Shown in pieces: positions 44,517 through 54,944 of a stretch of DNA of 64,000 nt. Made by a program: the position numbers and the translations under genes. Source of the DNA: Microbulbifer agarilyticus (GTDB lineage Bacteria; Pseudomonadota; Gammaproteobacteria; Pseudomonadales; Cellvibrionaceae); contig NZ_CP019650.1 in assembly GCF_001999945.1 (NCBI RefSeq), positions 1,364,001 to 1,428,000 on the forward strand, in the 5' to 3' direction. Each line of letters starts with the position of its first letter. The stretch's first letter is position 1. The notes under the pieces are model-generated. The model searched no databases. It was not told the origin of the DNA and worked only from the letters and a program-made list of their open reading frames with translations.

Positions 44517-47081
44517 ATGAAGATAACGCAATATAAAAATGAGAGGGAAGACGTGAAATCTCAGAGTCAAAAATCCATGCACAGCTTGCTGCTGCTCGGT
44601 TGCTGCTCCGTAGCTACGCTTTTCAATGTCGCCATCGCTGAAGAGCTGGAGACCAAGAAGAAGTCCATCGATACAAGTGCTCTAGAGGAAGTGGTAGTTA
44701 CCGCTCAGAAACGTGAGCAGTCTGTGCAGGACGTTCCGGTTTCCATGGAGGTTCTGTCCGGTGATCTGATCGAGGAGCTGGGTGCTGATACTGGCTTCGA
44801 TATCGTTAAATACTTGCCGGGTTTCGGCGTTGACGAAAGCAACGAAATCCGTACCACTACCCTGAAGACCCGCGGTATTGGTACTTTTACCAACTCCATC
44901 GGCCTGCAGTCTTCTAACCTGATCGTGGTTGACGGCGAAGTTCTGCCGCGCCAGTCCATGATGAACCTGGCCATTGCAGACGTGGAGCGTGTAGAAGCTT
45001 TGCGCGGCCCGCAGGGCACCCTGTTTGGTCAAAACACTTCCACAGGTGTGATCCACTACGTTACCAAACGTCCGGAGATCGGTGAGTTCTATGGCCGTGC
45101 CAAGGCGGAGGTCACCGACTATAACGGTCGTGAGGTTAGCAGTGCAGTAAACCTGCCGATCAACGAAAACTGGGCGGCACGTATTAATGTGCAGCACAGC
45201 GAGCAGGACGGCTGGATTCGCAACGAATACCCCGGCGGTGAAGACGTTGGTGCGGAAGAGAAAAAAGGCCTACGCACACAGCTTCTGTACGACAACGGCT
45301 CCAACCTGAATGCACTGGTTCGCCTGGACTACTCCGAGCGCGATACCAACTGTTGTGCGATGGTGAAAGAAGAAGCAAATCCGAACTATGGGCCCAAGCC
45401 TGTGGTGCGTATCGATGATGGTGTGGTTTCTGCATCCGCGTATAACCTGATCGATTCCGAGCCTGGCTTCAATGATTTTAATGAGCCGGTTACCGCCCGT
45501 AACCCGGTATCCAACTACGGTAGCGTAGAGAATGCCGGCCTGTCTGCGGAAGTAAATTACGAGCTCGATAACGGTATGTCCCTGAGCTACCTGGCGAGCT
45601 ACCGTGACTTTGAGCTGAACAACAGCTCTGGCTTCTTTACCTTTAAGTTCCCGGTGCACCGCGAGCACTTTGGTGGAAACGAATCGGTTGAGGTGGTTCA
45701 GCAGGAGCTGCGCCTGAGTGATTTCGATAACGAAACATTCAACTGGGTTGTGGGTGCTTTCTTCCACGATACCGCAGGTCAGCGTAGTGAAATCACCGAT
45801 GGCTGTGTGGGTGGCGCTGGTGCCAGCTCGCGCGGTGTAATTGAAGATGGCGTAATGACCGGTTGTGTCAGCAATGCATCTGCATTGGCATTCATCAACA
45901 ATTACAACCAGACCGGTATGCAGGATCGCTCCCTGCTGGAAGCGGATCGCAACCTGTCTGCGGGTGACTTTACTGCGGACTTCACCAACACCGCGTTGTT
46001 TGGTCAGCTCGAATATCAGATCACCGATCGTCTGGATGCTACCCTCGGCTTCCGTGCCCTGCACGAAAAAGGCTCTGCCTCTTTCGACGCACTGTGGCTG
46101 CGTCCGCCGACCGACGGCACTGGCATGGAAACTTTTGCCGAAGTTCTGGCATTGTCCGAGACCGATCCGTCGCTTGTTCGTAACGATCCGGAAGGTGCAA
46201 AGTTCTCTGACTCTAATACTGACTTTATCTACAAGGCAGTACTGGGTTACGACTTCACCGATGGTATTCGTGGCTACGTGAACTACTCCACTGGCTACAA
46301 AGGTCCATCTTACTTTGTAACCAGTAACACCAACCCGGCGGATGCGGAGTACTTCCCGACCCGTCCGGAGCAGTCCACCAACTTTGAAGTTGGCCTGCGT
46401 TCCCGTCTGTTCGACGACAAGCTGCAATTCAACCTGACTTACTTCGATATGACAGTTGAAGACTATCAGGTACGCGCGCAACGCCTGGTGGACGAGGCTT
46501 CCAATACTTACTTCGCCGGTTACGTCAACGCAGACGAAGTACGCTCTACCGGTATCGAAGCCGATATGGTGTACAAGTTGACTTCCGACCTTAAATTCAT
46601 TGCCAGCTACGCAAACTTCGAAGCTACCTACGAAGACTTTGCGAATACACCAGTGAATTGTCCGAACGGTACCCTGGCGGAGCGTTGCAGCATCGTTGGT
46701 GGTCGCAACGTGTTTGACCAGACTGGACTGCCGGTTGCGAACAATGCTCAGGAACAGGCACTGCTGACCCTGAACTACAACCGCGAACTGGGCAACACCG
46801 GCTGGGACGCGAATGTACGCACCGTGTGGCGCTACGAGGGTGACTTCTCTCCCTCCGCCAACATGATTGCGCAAGAAATCGATCCGAACGAAGATTACGA
46901 TGTACTGGATCTTTACATTGGTATCGGCAACGACAAGCTGCGTGGCAACCTGTTCGTGAAGAACGTTACGAACGAAAGCTACAACACCTTCAAGTACGCA
47001 GACCAGTGGGGCGGACAGGCACTGTTCTACCCGCGTGACTACGAGCGTTACTTCGGTGCCAGCGTAACCTACATGTTCTAA
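44517..47081 (+). CDS. TonB-dependent outer-membrane receptor 1
   Basis: An 854-residue receptor. A signal-like segment (SLLLLGCCSVATLFNVAIA) precedes the TonB-box region EEVVVTAQKREQSVQDVPVS. The plug domain includes VERVEALRGPQGTLFGQNTS, and the beta barrel ends with aromatic FGASVTYMF. The protein would import oligosaccharides released outside the cell, in this context probably carrageenan fragments. GGAAG lies before the ATG. It is driven by the operator-containing promoter at 44327 and followed by a hairpin and the sulfatase gene. Confidence 0.88.
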   Translation: MKITQYKNEREDVKSQSQKSMHSLLLLGCCSVATLFNVAIAEELETKKKSIDTSALEEVVVTAQKREQSVQDVPVSMEVLSGDLIEELGADTGFDIVKYLPGFGVDESNEIRTTTLKTRGIGTFTNSIGLQSSNLIVVDGEVLPRQSMMNLAIADVERVEALRGPQGTLFGQNTSTGVIHYVTKRPEIGEFYGRAKAEVTDYNGREVSSAVNLPINENWAARINVQHSEQDGWIRNEYPGGEDVGAEEKKGLRTQLLYDNGSNLNALVRLDYSERDTNCCAMVKEEANPNYGPKPVVRIDDGVVSASAYNLIDSEPGFNDFNEPVTARNPVSNYGSVENAGLSAEVNYELDNGMSLSYLASYRDFELNNSSGFFTFKFPVHREHFGGNESVEVVQQELRLSDFDNETFNWVVGAFFHDTAGQRSEITDGCVGGAGASSRGVIEDGVMTGCVSNASALAFINNYNQTGMQDRSLLEADRNLSAGDFTADFTNTALFGQLEYQITDRLDATLGFRALHEKGSASFDALWLRPPTDGTGMETFAEVLALSETDPSLVRNDPEGAKFSDSNTDFIYKAVLGYDFTDGIRGYVNYSTGYKGPSYFVTSNTNPADAEYFPTRPEQSTNFEVGLRSRLFDDKLQFNLTYFDMTVEDYQVRAQRLVDEASNTYFAGYVNADEVRSTGIEADMVYKLTSDLKFIASYANFEATYEDFANTPVNCPNGTLAERCSIVGGRNVFDQTGLPVANNAQEQALLTLNYNRELGNTGWDANVRTVWRYEGDFSPSANMIAQEIDPNEDYDVLDLYIGIGNDKLRGNLFVKNVTNESYNTFKYADQWGGQALFYPRDYERYFGASVTYMF

Positions 47082-47122
47082 TCTCACAGGTTGGTTTGAT
47101 GTAGTTTGCCCCTGATCCCCGT

Positions 47123-47148
47123 CCGAGCAAGACCCAGAAATTGCTCGG
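47123..47148 (+). terminator. Hairpin after TonB receptor 1, possible weak terminator
   Basis: CCGAGCAA (47123-47130) pairs perfectly with TTGCTCGG (47141-47148), with a 10-nt loop. There is no T tract, so it may be an attenuator or mRNA-stabilising structure between receptor and sulfatase rather than a full stop. Confidence 0.35.
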
Positions 47149-47230
47149 GCGGCGCTTCGGGGGCATTTGTGTTTATACGGTGTTTTAACTGTTGAAATAC
47201 CAACAACGAATTGTCTATCTGAGTGCGGTG

Positions 47231-48670
47231 ATGAGAATGAAAAGAATCCTAATGCTGCTGTTGGCTGTGGTGCTTGCACCGACCGCGTGTGCCGACGCAA
47301 AAAAGACCACCGAGCAAAGTGAGCGCGCGCCGAACATCGTGCTGCTATTTGCCGATGATGCGGGTTTTGAAGACTTTGGTTTCCAGGGTAGTCCGGTGAT
47401 GAAAACGCCGCGCTTGGATGAGATTGCTGAAGGCGGTGTACGTTTCACACAAGGCTATGTGTCCGATGCAACCTGCGGTCCTTCCCGCGCAGGGCTCATG
47501 ACCGGCAAGTATCAGCAGCGCTTCGGTTACGAAGAAATTAACGTGCCTGGCTTTATGAGTGAAAACTCCGGTATCAAGGGTGCCGAAATGGGCCTGCCGC
47601 TAGATCAGAAAACCATGGCGGACTACCTGAAAGATCGTGGCTACAAGACCGCCATCTACGGTAAGTGGCACCTGGGTGATGCGGATCGTTTTCACCCCAC
47701 AAAGCGTGGCTTTGACGAATTTTACGGTTTCCGTGGCGGCGACCGCAGTTATTTCAAATACGACGGTGAAAACCCGTTGGATAATGTGGTGGCCGCGTTT
47801 GATAAAAAGTTGGAGCGCGGTTTCGGTAACTACGAAGAGCACGAGGGTTATCTGACCGACGTACTGGCCGATGAAGCGGCGCAGTTTATTGAGCAGAATC
47901 AGGACAGCCCTTTCTTTATCTACCTGGCGTTCAATGCGGTGCACACACCGATGGAAGCGCTGGAAGAAGATATGCAGCAGTTCCCGCAGCTCTCCGGTAA
48001 GCGTCGCGAGCTGGCGGCAATGACACTCGCAATGGACCGCGCCACTGGTCGGGTGATGGATAAGTTGGAAGAGTTGGGTCTCTCGGACAACACGATCGTG
48101 GTGTTCACCAATGACAATGGCGGTCCCTCGGATAAAAACGGTTCCAGCAATTATCCGCTTGCAGGCACCAAATCCAATCACCTCGAAGGTGGTTTGCGCG
48201 TGCCATTCATTATGCGCTGGCCAGCGAAGATACCAGCAGGTCAGGACTACGATTACCCGGTGTCCACTCTCGACCTGTTGCCCACCTTCTATGAGGCGGC
48301 CGGTGGTAGTGAATATGCCTCGGACCTGGATGGCGTGAACCTGGTGCCTTACCTCACTGGTCAGGACGATGAGCGCCCTCACCAGAAAATGTTCTGGAAA
48401 AAAGAGTCCCGCGCAGTAATTCGTGATGGCGATTGGAAGCTGATCCGCTTCCCGGACCGCCCTGCGGAGTTGTACAACCTGGCGGAGGATATCGGCGAGC
48501 AGAATGATCTGGCATCGGCTCAGCCGGAGCGCGTGCGCAGCATGTTCAAAGATCTGTTCGAATGGGAGCTTACCCTGGAGCGCCCCCTGTGGCTGCTCAA
48601 GCGGAAATACGAGAAATACGACATTGACCGTATGGATCAGTATCGGGTGCCAAAGCAGCCCGACGCATGA
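47231..48670 (+). CDS. Type I (formylglycine) sulfatase, S1 family
   Basis: A 479-residue exported sulfatase. After a signal peptide or lipoprotein-like N-terminus ([15 protein letters not shown]) come metal-binding [11 protein letters not shown], the formylglycine motif [11 protein letters not shown] with Cys82 as the residue to be oxidised, GKWHLG, and [10 protein letters not shown]. It removes sulfate esters from glycans and, given the GH16 neighbour, probably galactose-4-sulfate in carrageenan oligosaccharides; subfamily S1_19 would fit but cannot be fixed by eye. Start uncertain between ATG at 47231 and 47237; an upstream TTG is less likely. No matching formylglycine-generating enzyme is in the window. 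Confidence 0.88.
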   Translation: MRMKRILMLLLAVVLAPTACADAKKTTEQSERAPNIVLLFADDAGFEDFGFQGSPVMKTPRLDEIAEGGVRFTQGYVSDATCGPSRAGLMTGKYQQRFGYEEINVPGFMSENSGIKGAEMGLPLDQKTMADYLKDRGYKTAIYGKWHLGDADRFHPTKRGFDEFYGFRGGDRSYFKYDGENPLDNVVAAFDKKLERGFGNYEEHEGYLTDVLADEAAQFIEQNQDSPFFIYLAFNAVHTPMEALEEDMQQFPQLSGKRRELAAMTLAMDRATGRVMDKLEELGLSDNTIVVFTNDNGGPSDKNGSSNYPLAGTKSNHLEGGLRVPFIMRWPAKIPAGQDYDYPVSTLDLLPTFYEAAGGSEYASDLDGVNLVPYLTGQDDERPHQKMFWKKESRAVIRDGDWKLIRFPDRPAELYNLAEDIGEQNDLASAQPERVRSMFKDLFEWELTLERPLWLLKRKYEKYDIDRMDQYRVPKQPDA

Positions 48671-48923
48671 TCATGACCGTTTCTCTCGATGGTTGATGTA
48701 TGCGGGTGCTTATTGCGCCCGCGATGATGACCTGTGGCCGCCAGTCCTTGGTGGCCACCTCTCAAAATTCCTTCCTAAATAACATCCTACCTATAGATGT
48801 CTTCGGCAAAAGCGGGTTGAACGTGTTGCCGCCCGTGACCAGTATTACAAGCTATTGATGAATCTCACGACGCGCGTGCATTGAATCGATGCATATGACG
48901 TTAAAAATGTTGCTCTGTACGTA

Positions 48924-48952
48924 TTGCCTATTCAAACATCATATGTTCGAAT
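48924..48952 (+). promoter_or_regulatory. Promoter with operator for TonB receptor 2 operon
   Basis: TTGCCT (48924-48929), 17-nt spacer and TCGAAT (48947-48952). The inverted repeat AAACATCATATGTTC is at 48934-48948, one mismatch from the perfect site. It would leave a leader of roughly 330 nt before 49292. I see no supportable gene or structured RNA in the rest of the 48671-49291 gap. Confidence 0.65.
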
Positions 48953-49291
48953 AGGTCGCATGGGATTGTGGTGCCGTTCAATGAATCGGGTAACTCAATA
49001 ATAAGTAGGCCTAGTCCCAAACTGGCAATACACGCTGTTTCAACGGGCATTTAAAAAAACTATAAGATTAATGCAGTTCATAGTCGCGGATTTTTCTGGC
49101 CGTGCACCCCGCCCCTTGAGTGAGGGTCAAGGTCACTACGGGGGCGACAATGTGATCTTTCAAAGTTTTTCCAATAAGTGCAGTTGCAAAGCAGCGTGGT
49201 GCGTCGTCAGGTGCGTTGGGGAGCCTGTGAGCGGTATGCAGGGTGTCAGCGTTAGCGATTAGTACAACAATAGATACGGTGGAGAGATCAA

Positions 49292-52200
49292 ATGAAACAA
49301 AGGTTTAAGCCACATGCACTCTCGGTTGCGATCGTGGGGGTAATGTTCGCAGCTCCGGTTTTTGCTCAGGAAGAGGAGGCTGAAAATCTCAAGCTGCCTG
49401 CCGAGCAGAGTGAAAGCGTTGAGGAGGTTGCGGTTACTGGCTTTCGGCAAACGGTTGAGCGCGCTGTAGACGCGAAACGTCTGACTGACGAAGTTTCCGA
49501 CTCAATTTTCGCTGAAGACATCGGTAAGTCGACCGATCAGAATATTGCCGATGCCCTTAACCGTATTACCGGTGTGAGCGTTACCGAAGAAGGGGGCGAA
49601 GGCGCGAGGATTTCAATCCGCGGTACCTCCTCTTACCAAAACCAGATTCAAATGAACGGCGTGGCATTGACAAGTGGTCTGAGCTCGCTGGGTGCCGGTG
49701 ATACCACTGATACCGCTGAAGCCGACCAGAGCGTTGACCTCAGCGCTTTCTCATCTGACATTCTCTCTGCTATTCGCGTGATTAAAACAGCCACCGCTGA
49801 CCAGGATGAGGGCTCACTCGGCGGCACGGTAATTCTGGAAACCGTTGCTCCGTTGAGTCGTAATGAGCGCGTGTTGAATGGCTCGGTAGAGAGCCGTTTT
49901 AACGAATTTTCCGGTGAAGATGATTATCGATATAACGCGAGCTACCTCGATCAGTTCTTCGATGACAAGCTTGGTGTGGTATTCACGGTATCGGAAGATA
50001 ATCAGATTTATCGTGAAGATCGCATGACTCACGACTGGGGTGATTCCTTAGCGGAGGTTGCGGACGCAGGCCAGGCAAGCGGTCTTCGTGCAATTGATAA
50101 GGCAACCGGAAAAGCGATTCGCTATCTCAATGAAGACGGCAGCCTTCCCGAAGGTTTTGATCCGGAAACCGAGGTCGCGTTTGCAGACCCGGTAGAAGTG
50201 CTTCGCCGCGACTCTATACATCTAGCGCTGAGTCGCAATGAGCGCAAACGTCAGACCGGTAACTTTGGCATCCAGTTCCGCCCCTCTGATTACACGGATA
50301 TTCGCCTGGATACCTCCTATACCAAGCAAACGGTAACAACTGATTACAACTCCATGCGTTACAACATGGGTGCCCAAGCCCCGCTGTCCATAGATAAAAC
50401 TGAGTGGGCGGTAGTGAATACTGAAAACGACACGCTCGAGAGCATGCGTGGCGTTGGGCGCAGTGGTTGGATGAATCGTTCTCAAGGCGACACCATTTCC
50501 GAAACCTTGGTTTCTTCCTTGAAGCTGGACCAGCAGCTCACCGACTCCTTAACGATGAACATCACTGCCGGGTACTCCAGGACCGATGATAACACCGATG
50601 ACTTCGTCAACATGGGTACGGAGACCTGGGGAACCATTGGTGTTGGGGCGATTGAAAACAATGACCCTGACTTGAGTGAACCGACGGGCTATGACTGTTC
50701 GACTGACGTATGTACTTTCTATAACGGCACGACCAATGCAATCTTTAATCCGGTTACCGGTAATGTCGTAGCGGCAACCGGGCGTTTCAACCCGACCGAT
50801 CTCTACGCGAACCATCTGGGTAATACCAATATTCGGGATAACTACCAGACCGATACCAATACCTCGGTATTTGTTGATTTTGACTGGGATGTTGATCAAT
50901 TCGGGATTACCACCGTTGAGTTTGGTGCGAAATATGCCAATCGTGTGAAAGATGTGCATACGCAAAATACGACCATTGGTTTGGGGTCCACCTTTAGAGA
51001 TGGTGACGGCACCGACTATGCCTACGATGGACTTTCTTCTGTTCGCCTGCTTGATATGAGTGCATCAGAAGCATTCCTGTATAACAACTTTGGCGAAAAA
51101 CTGGGAATTGATCGGTCTAACCCCGTCTTCAATGGCTGGCCAATGATTGATCACAATAAAGCCTTTGATGCCCTGCTCGGAAGGAAGCCGGGTTCCATCA
51201 AGGTCGATATTGATAACCGGGGCACCCGGAATATCGACACCGATACGTTTGCTGCGTATATCAAATCCAGTTTTGAAGCGATGGATGGCCGCCTGCGCGG
51301 TAATGTTGGTCTCCGTTACGCCGAGGATAAAACCGACGCGCGAGGTTATGCGGGTATGCAGTTCTATGCGAACCCTCATGTTATCGACGTTCACGACCTG
51401 GCTCAGCGCGGCTTGTTTAATGACAAAAACCCTGTCTGCCAAGAGCCGGATTGGACCGGTGGCCCGCAAGATGGTGATCACCGTTACGTGCCGCAAAATG
51501 CCGGCCAAGACGGCGTGGATCAGAATTGTTTCTCCTGGCGTCTGAACTACGCATACAACGTAAATAATCCAGACTCTCTGCCATACGATACCGAGAATCG
51601 TGAGTGGGTGAGTGACGAGGGTATGGATTTCAACCGCATTGTTAATATTGAATACAACGATGACGGAACCATCGTTGGCGGCGTTGAAGGGTTTAACGAA
51701 GCCATGGCGCGGTTCGAGGGCGGGGAATTCGAGACTCCAAATGGCGAAGGTACTTTCCAGACCAATACGCAAAGCCATTGGTACTTCAACCAAAATGGCG
51801 GTATGGAGCGTTGGCTGGATAGAAGCACAACGATTTACCGCTCTAATACCGATGCGAATCTGAATTCGCAACAGAACTATATCCGTGCAGCTGAAGTCTC
51901 TGATAAAGGCTTGTTCGATGTACTTTTGCCGAGCCTGAACTTGAGTTATCAAATTAATGATGAGCTGATTGGTCGTTTTGCGGCGTCCAAGACCATGACC
52001 CGTCCAAGATTTGACAGTTTGAGCCCCAGCCTGCAGGTCAATGAGAACAACTGGAACGAGCACGCCACCGGAACAGCGGGCAATACCCAGTTACAGAACC
52101 TTGAGTCGATCAACCTGGACCTGTCACTCGAGTGGTACTTTGGTGAGGGCAATAACGTGTCTGCCACTGTTTTCCATAAGGATATGAAAAACATTGAGGC

Positions 52201-52957
52201 AACGGTCGAAACGCCCTATTTCATTAAAGACGCCCGTGGTGATTACGAACTCGCAGACGCGAATATCCTAATCAATCCGGTTGGTGTTCCTGGAGAAGGT
52301 GCTGCTGGCGGGGAAACCTGTTTGCCCCGACGTTATGTGGCTGGCTGGCAAACCCAGCAGATGCAAATTGAGTGTCGCTCTGCTCGAATCCAGCAGGTCC
52401 AGAACGGTGCTGGCGCTTCCATTACTGGTCTGGAGTTGGGCTACACGCAGATGTACGACTTCCTTCCGGGGATCTGGTCCAACCTGGGGGTTCAGGCGAA
52501 CTATACCTTCCAGGATGCTCTACAGGACGAAATAGTTATCCAGACCACTGGACGCGTCATTACGCCTAAATCCCTTGAGGATACGCCGCGCCACTCCGGT
52601 AACCTTACGGTTTTCTGGGAAGACGATCGTCTTAGCCTGCGGCTTGCCAATAGCTATGTTGGCGTTCAGGCCGTGGATCACGGGCAAACCGGTACCTCCA
52701 TCTGGCAGGAAGGTTACAACCGCCTCGACTTCAGTTCTAGCTACTACGTCAACGATAATTTCACCGTAACCTTCCAGGCGACAAACTTGGGTGATGAAGG
52801 TCGCCGAACTTTCGTTACTGCCCGTGACATGCTTCTGGCAGATGGAACCTATTGGGACGAGGGTGATGCCGTTACCGGAAACGTAAACACGAGTCGTACG
52901 ATTAACGAGTGGCACTTCGGTCGAGTATTCCGCTTAGGCGCGCGAATGAACTTCTAA
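49292..52957 (+). CDS. TonB-dependent outer-membrane receptor 2 (TIGR01782-like)
   Basis: A 1221-residue receptor of the large Xanthomonas/Caulobacter type. The signal peptide ends near AAPVFAQ (residue 25). The TonB-box region is EEVAVTGFRQTVERAVDAKR, followed by plug motifs IGKSTDQNIADALNRITGV and GARISIRGT, and a long barrel ending in RLGARMNF. This class is commonly linked to complex-carbohydrate uptake. GGAGAG precedes the ATG. It heads an operon continuing with a surface lipoprotein and probably galactonate catabolic genes. Confidence 0.9.
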   Translation: MKQRFKPHALSVAIVGVMFAAPVFAQEEEAENLKLPAEQSESVEEVAVTGFRQTVERAVDAKRLTDEVSDSIFAEDIGKSTDQNIADALNRITGVSVTEEGGEGARISIRGTSSYQNQIQMNGVALTSGLSSLGAGDTTDTAEADQSVDLSAFSSDILSAIRVIKTATADQDEGSLGGTVILETVAPLSRNERVLNGSVESRFNEFSGEDDYRYNASYLDQFFDDKLGVVFTVSEDNQIYREDRMTHDWGDSLAEVADAGQASGLRAIDKATGKAIRYLNEDGSLPEGFDPETEVAFADPVEVLRRDSIHLALSRNERKRQTGNFGIQFRPSDYTDIRLDTSYTKQTVTTDYNSMRYNMGAQAPLSIDKTEWAVVNTENDTLESMRGVGRSGWMNRSQGDTISETLVSSLKLDQQLTDSLTMNITAGYSRTDDNTDDFVNMGTETWGTIGVGAIENNDPDLSEPTGYDCSTDVCTFYNGTTNAIFNPVTGNVVAATGRFNPTDLYANHLGNTNIRDNYQTDTNTSVFVDFDWDVDQFGITTVEFGAKYANRVKDVHTQNTTIGLGSTFRDGDGTDYAYDGLSSVRLLDMSASEAFLYNNFGEKLGIDRSNPVFNGWPMIDHNKAFDALLGRKPGSIKVDIDNRGTRNIDTDTFAAYIKSSFEAMDGRLRGNVGLRYAEDKTDARGYAGMQFYANPHVIDVHDLAQRGLFNDKNPVCQEPDWTGGPQDGDHRYVPQNAGQDGVDQNCFSWRLNYAYNVNNPDSLPYDTENREWVSDEGMDFNRIVNIEYNDDGTIVGGVEGFNEAMARFEGGEFETPNGEGTFQTNTQSHWYFNQNGGMERWLDRSTTIYRSNTDANLNSQQNYIRAAEVSDKGLFDVLLPSLNLSYQINDELIGRFAASKTMTRPRFDSLSPSLQVNENNWNEHATGTAGNTQLQNLESINLDLSLEWYFGEGNNVSATVFHKDMKNIEATVETPYFIKDARGDYELADANILINPVGVPGEGAAGGETCLPRRYVAGWQTQQMQIECRSARIQQVQNGAGASITGLELGYTQMYDFLPGIWSNLGVQANYTFQDALQDEIVIQTTGRVITPKSLEDTPRHSGNLTVFWEDDRLSLRLANSYVGVQAVDHGQTGTSIWQEGYNRLDFSSSYYVNDNFTVTFQATNLGDEGRRTFVTARDMLLADGTYWDEGDAVTGNVNTSRTINEWHFGRVFRLGARMNF

Positions 52958-53039
52958 TTAATACAAATAATAAATGTAATGCTGATTTCACCACTTTCTC
53001 TGTGTGACATAGAGAAAGTTGGTGGAATGGAGAGAAAAT

Positions 53040-54851
53040 ATGAAACCTAGAATTCTGAAAAGTGTAGCCCTTATTGCTCCGGTTGTTGCTCTAATGGCAG
53101 GCTGTAAAGTCGATAAAGGGCAGGACTTTATTGATAATGGCGATCAACCCATCGTATTCAGTGAAGATGCACTGAATATCGTTGTAGATGAAGATCAGGG
53201 CTTGATTAACATTGATCTTCTTCAAGGGGGAACGGTTGGCGGTGACCCGCTTTCTTCCCTGAGTGGCGTTGGTGTGAGCCAGGTAAGCTTCGCGCAGGAC
53301 ACCATCATCTGGGATCCGAATGCCGAGAACAATGAGCAGCCCATGTACGGTCTTCCAGTGCCCACTATTGTGGAAGATGGCAAGCAAGTAACGCCGTTTT
53401 TCCTCGACGGTAATCAAATGATCGTAGATCTGGACGGATTCGATGAAAGGCTGATTTCATGTTCAGAGTTTACGGCGGGTGAAAGCGCTAACCCCTGGCC
53501 GCGTCCCGTCCACACTTACACGATTACCTACAATGTTATCAATGGCGGTGATCCGGTAACCAGAACCCTGAATCTTACAATTAATGGTGTGAAAGCCCAG
53601 ATTGAAGAGATTGATGTGCAGAATCTGTCTGTTCGATTGGGTGAATCGGTTAATGCCTCTGCCAGCTTTTCGCCTCAAACCGTATGTGACCAGGAATTGC
53701 GTTATGAGGTTAACGACGAATCTGTAGCAACTGTGGACGAGGCCGGCACCGTTACAGGCGTAAGCGTAGGTGAGGCCGAGCTTACGGTCTGGAATCCGGA
53801 CAGCAATGTTTCTTCCACCGTTACGGTAGCTGTGGATTCCAACTTCCGAATTGGTGTCACCAATGCAGAAGGCCCCCGTGATGCCTTGGTGAAAGAGATT
53901 GCTGCTTGTACCTATGGTGGTTTGCATGTGGAGTCTGAACCGACGCTTGGCGAGATGTTGAGTGGTGTCTATCAATATAGCTGGAGCACTGAAGAGGAGA
54001 GTCTTCTCACTCTGCTTGATTTGGTTCCGGATGCCGACTCTGAAAATGGCGAGTGGGCGATCCTTCAGGTTGGCGATGGTGATAAGAGCCCGGCTAGCAA
54101 TGTCGCTCAGGATGCTGAGGCTGTTAGTGTTGCCTATGAATCCGGTGAAACCACTGCAGCAAAAGAAGACATCGATTCACTGTCTGTTGCGGTAAGTGTT
54201 GTGCCGAACAAGGCCTGCCTCAAAGCCAATAATGCCGGTAATGCCTCCAACTGGGATCATACCTTTGAGCACAGTTTCCCAGGTAATGGATACAACAAAT
54301 ATATAACGGGGGCTTTCGATCAGGCTGTGGGGGATCCCATTTTTGGTAGTTCCCTGCGTGTGACAGCAGAGGAAGACAATACCATCGCCGGTGTTGTTAA
54401 GACCAACTGGACCAATGGCGATGCTGCCTTCGATATGTGGGGCTCCTACTATGGCGTGGGTACCCGCGGTCATGGCGTTGAGTTCGGCGTTTCCATGTGG
54501 GTTAAGCTTGCGCAGCCGCGCGAAGGCGTGAAGGTGCACTTTAATCTGGCGCCCTGGCATGACAGTCGTAACTCTCTAGATAACAAGGCTGCAGGTAGCT
54601 TCCCCAACGCTGCGAAAACTGGGTCTGACTTTGCTGCGGAGCTGGCGCCAACTACCGCTTGGCAGCTTGTGAACCTGGTGAACCGTAATCATACAGAAGA
54701 TGAAGCTGACGATTCTGCTACCTATACAATCCCTACTACTTGGGCGATTGATGGAACCGCGAATACGACGGTTATGCCCTTCGTTTATGCAACTGGGTTA
54801 ACTGCAGGCGATCAAATTTTGTTTGATGACATTGCGGTTATCGAGAAATAA
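53040..54851 (+). CDS. Surface lipoprotein with Big_2 and carbohydrate-binding-like domains
   Basis: A 603-residue lipoprotein: the signal segment LIAPVVALMAGC ends in a lipobox Cys near residue 22. Two Ig-like regions follow, the second a Big_2 domain (about 185-265; VRLGESVNASASFSP, VATVDEAGTVTGVSVGEAEL). The C-terminal 190 residues look like a beta-sandwich carbohydrate-binding module (WGSYYGVGTRGHGVEFGVSM, DQILFDDIAVIEK). The position behind a large TonB receptor suggests a glycan-capturing partner, analogous in role but not clearly in sequence to surface glycan-binding proteins of other bacteria. The ATG at 53040 follows GGAGAG. Confidence 0.7.
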   Translation: MKPRILKSVALIAPVVALMAGCKVDKGQDFIDNGDQPIVFSEDALNIVVDEDQGLINIDLLQGGTVGGDPLSSLSGVGVSQVSFAQDTIIWDPNAENNEQPMYGLPVPTIVEDGKQVTPFFLDGNQMIVDLDGFDERLISCSEFTAGESANPWPRPVHTYTITYNVINGGDPVTRTLNLTINGVKAQIEEIDVQNLSVRLGESVNASASFSPQTVCDQELRYEVNDESVATVDEAGTVTGVSVGEAELTVWNPDSNVSSTVTVAVDSNFRIGVTNAEGPRDALVKEIAACTYGGLHVESEPTLGEMLSGVYQYSWSTEEESLLTLLDLVPDADSENGEWAILQVGDGDKSPASNVAQDAEAVSVAYESGETTAAKEDIDSLSVAVSVVPNKACLKANNAGNASNWDHTFEHSFPGNGYNKYITGAFDQAVGDPIFGSSLRVTAEEDNTIAGVVKTNWTNGDAAFDMWGSYYGVGTRGHGVEFGVSMWVKLAQPREGVKVHFNLAPWHDSRNSLDNKAAGSFPNAAKTGSDFAAELAPTTAWQLVNLVNRNHTEDEADDSATYTIPTTWAIDGTANTTVMPFVYATGLTAGDQILFDDIAVIEK

Positions 54852-54885
54852 CTGGGTGACGGGTTAGTACCCTGTACTAAGAATG

Positions 54886-54918
54886 GCCGCCGTACACTAT
54901 GTGCGGTGGCTATTTTTT
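54886..54918 (+). terminator. Imperfect hairpin with T tract after the lipoprotein gene
   Basis: The left arm starts GCCGCCG, the right arm ends GCGGTGGC, and TATTTTTT follows. It may end most transcripts from the TonB receptor 2 promoter, allowing partial read-through into the downstream genes, for which I see no second operator site. Confidence 0.55.
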
Positions 54919-54944
54919 GAATTCTTGAATAGGGGGATATTTCA

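Noticed and set aside
45270..47300. 676-codon ORF antisense to TonB receptor 1
   Set aside because: Fully overlaps a receptor with clear plug and barrel motifs; its translation shows no domain and reflects codon bias on the opposite strand.
49071..49262. Small ORF in the leader of TonB receptor 2
   Set aside because: Sixty-three codons, low-complexity composition, no clear ribosome site and no similarity I can recognise.
51065..52063. 332-codon ORF antisense to TonB receptor 2
   Set aside because: Shadow of the receptor gene, without ribosome site or recognisable motif.
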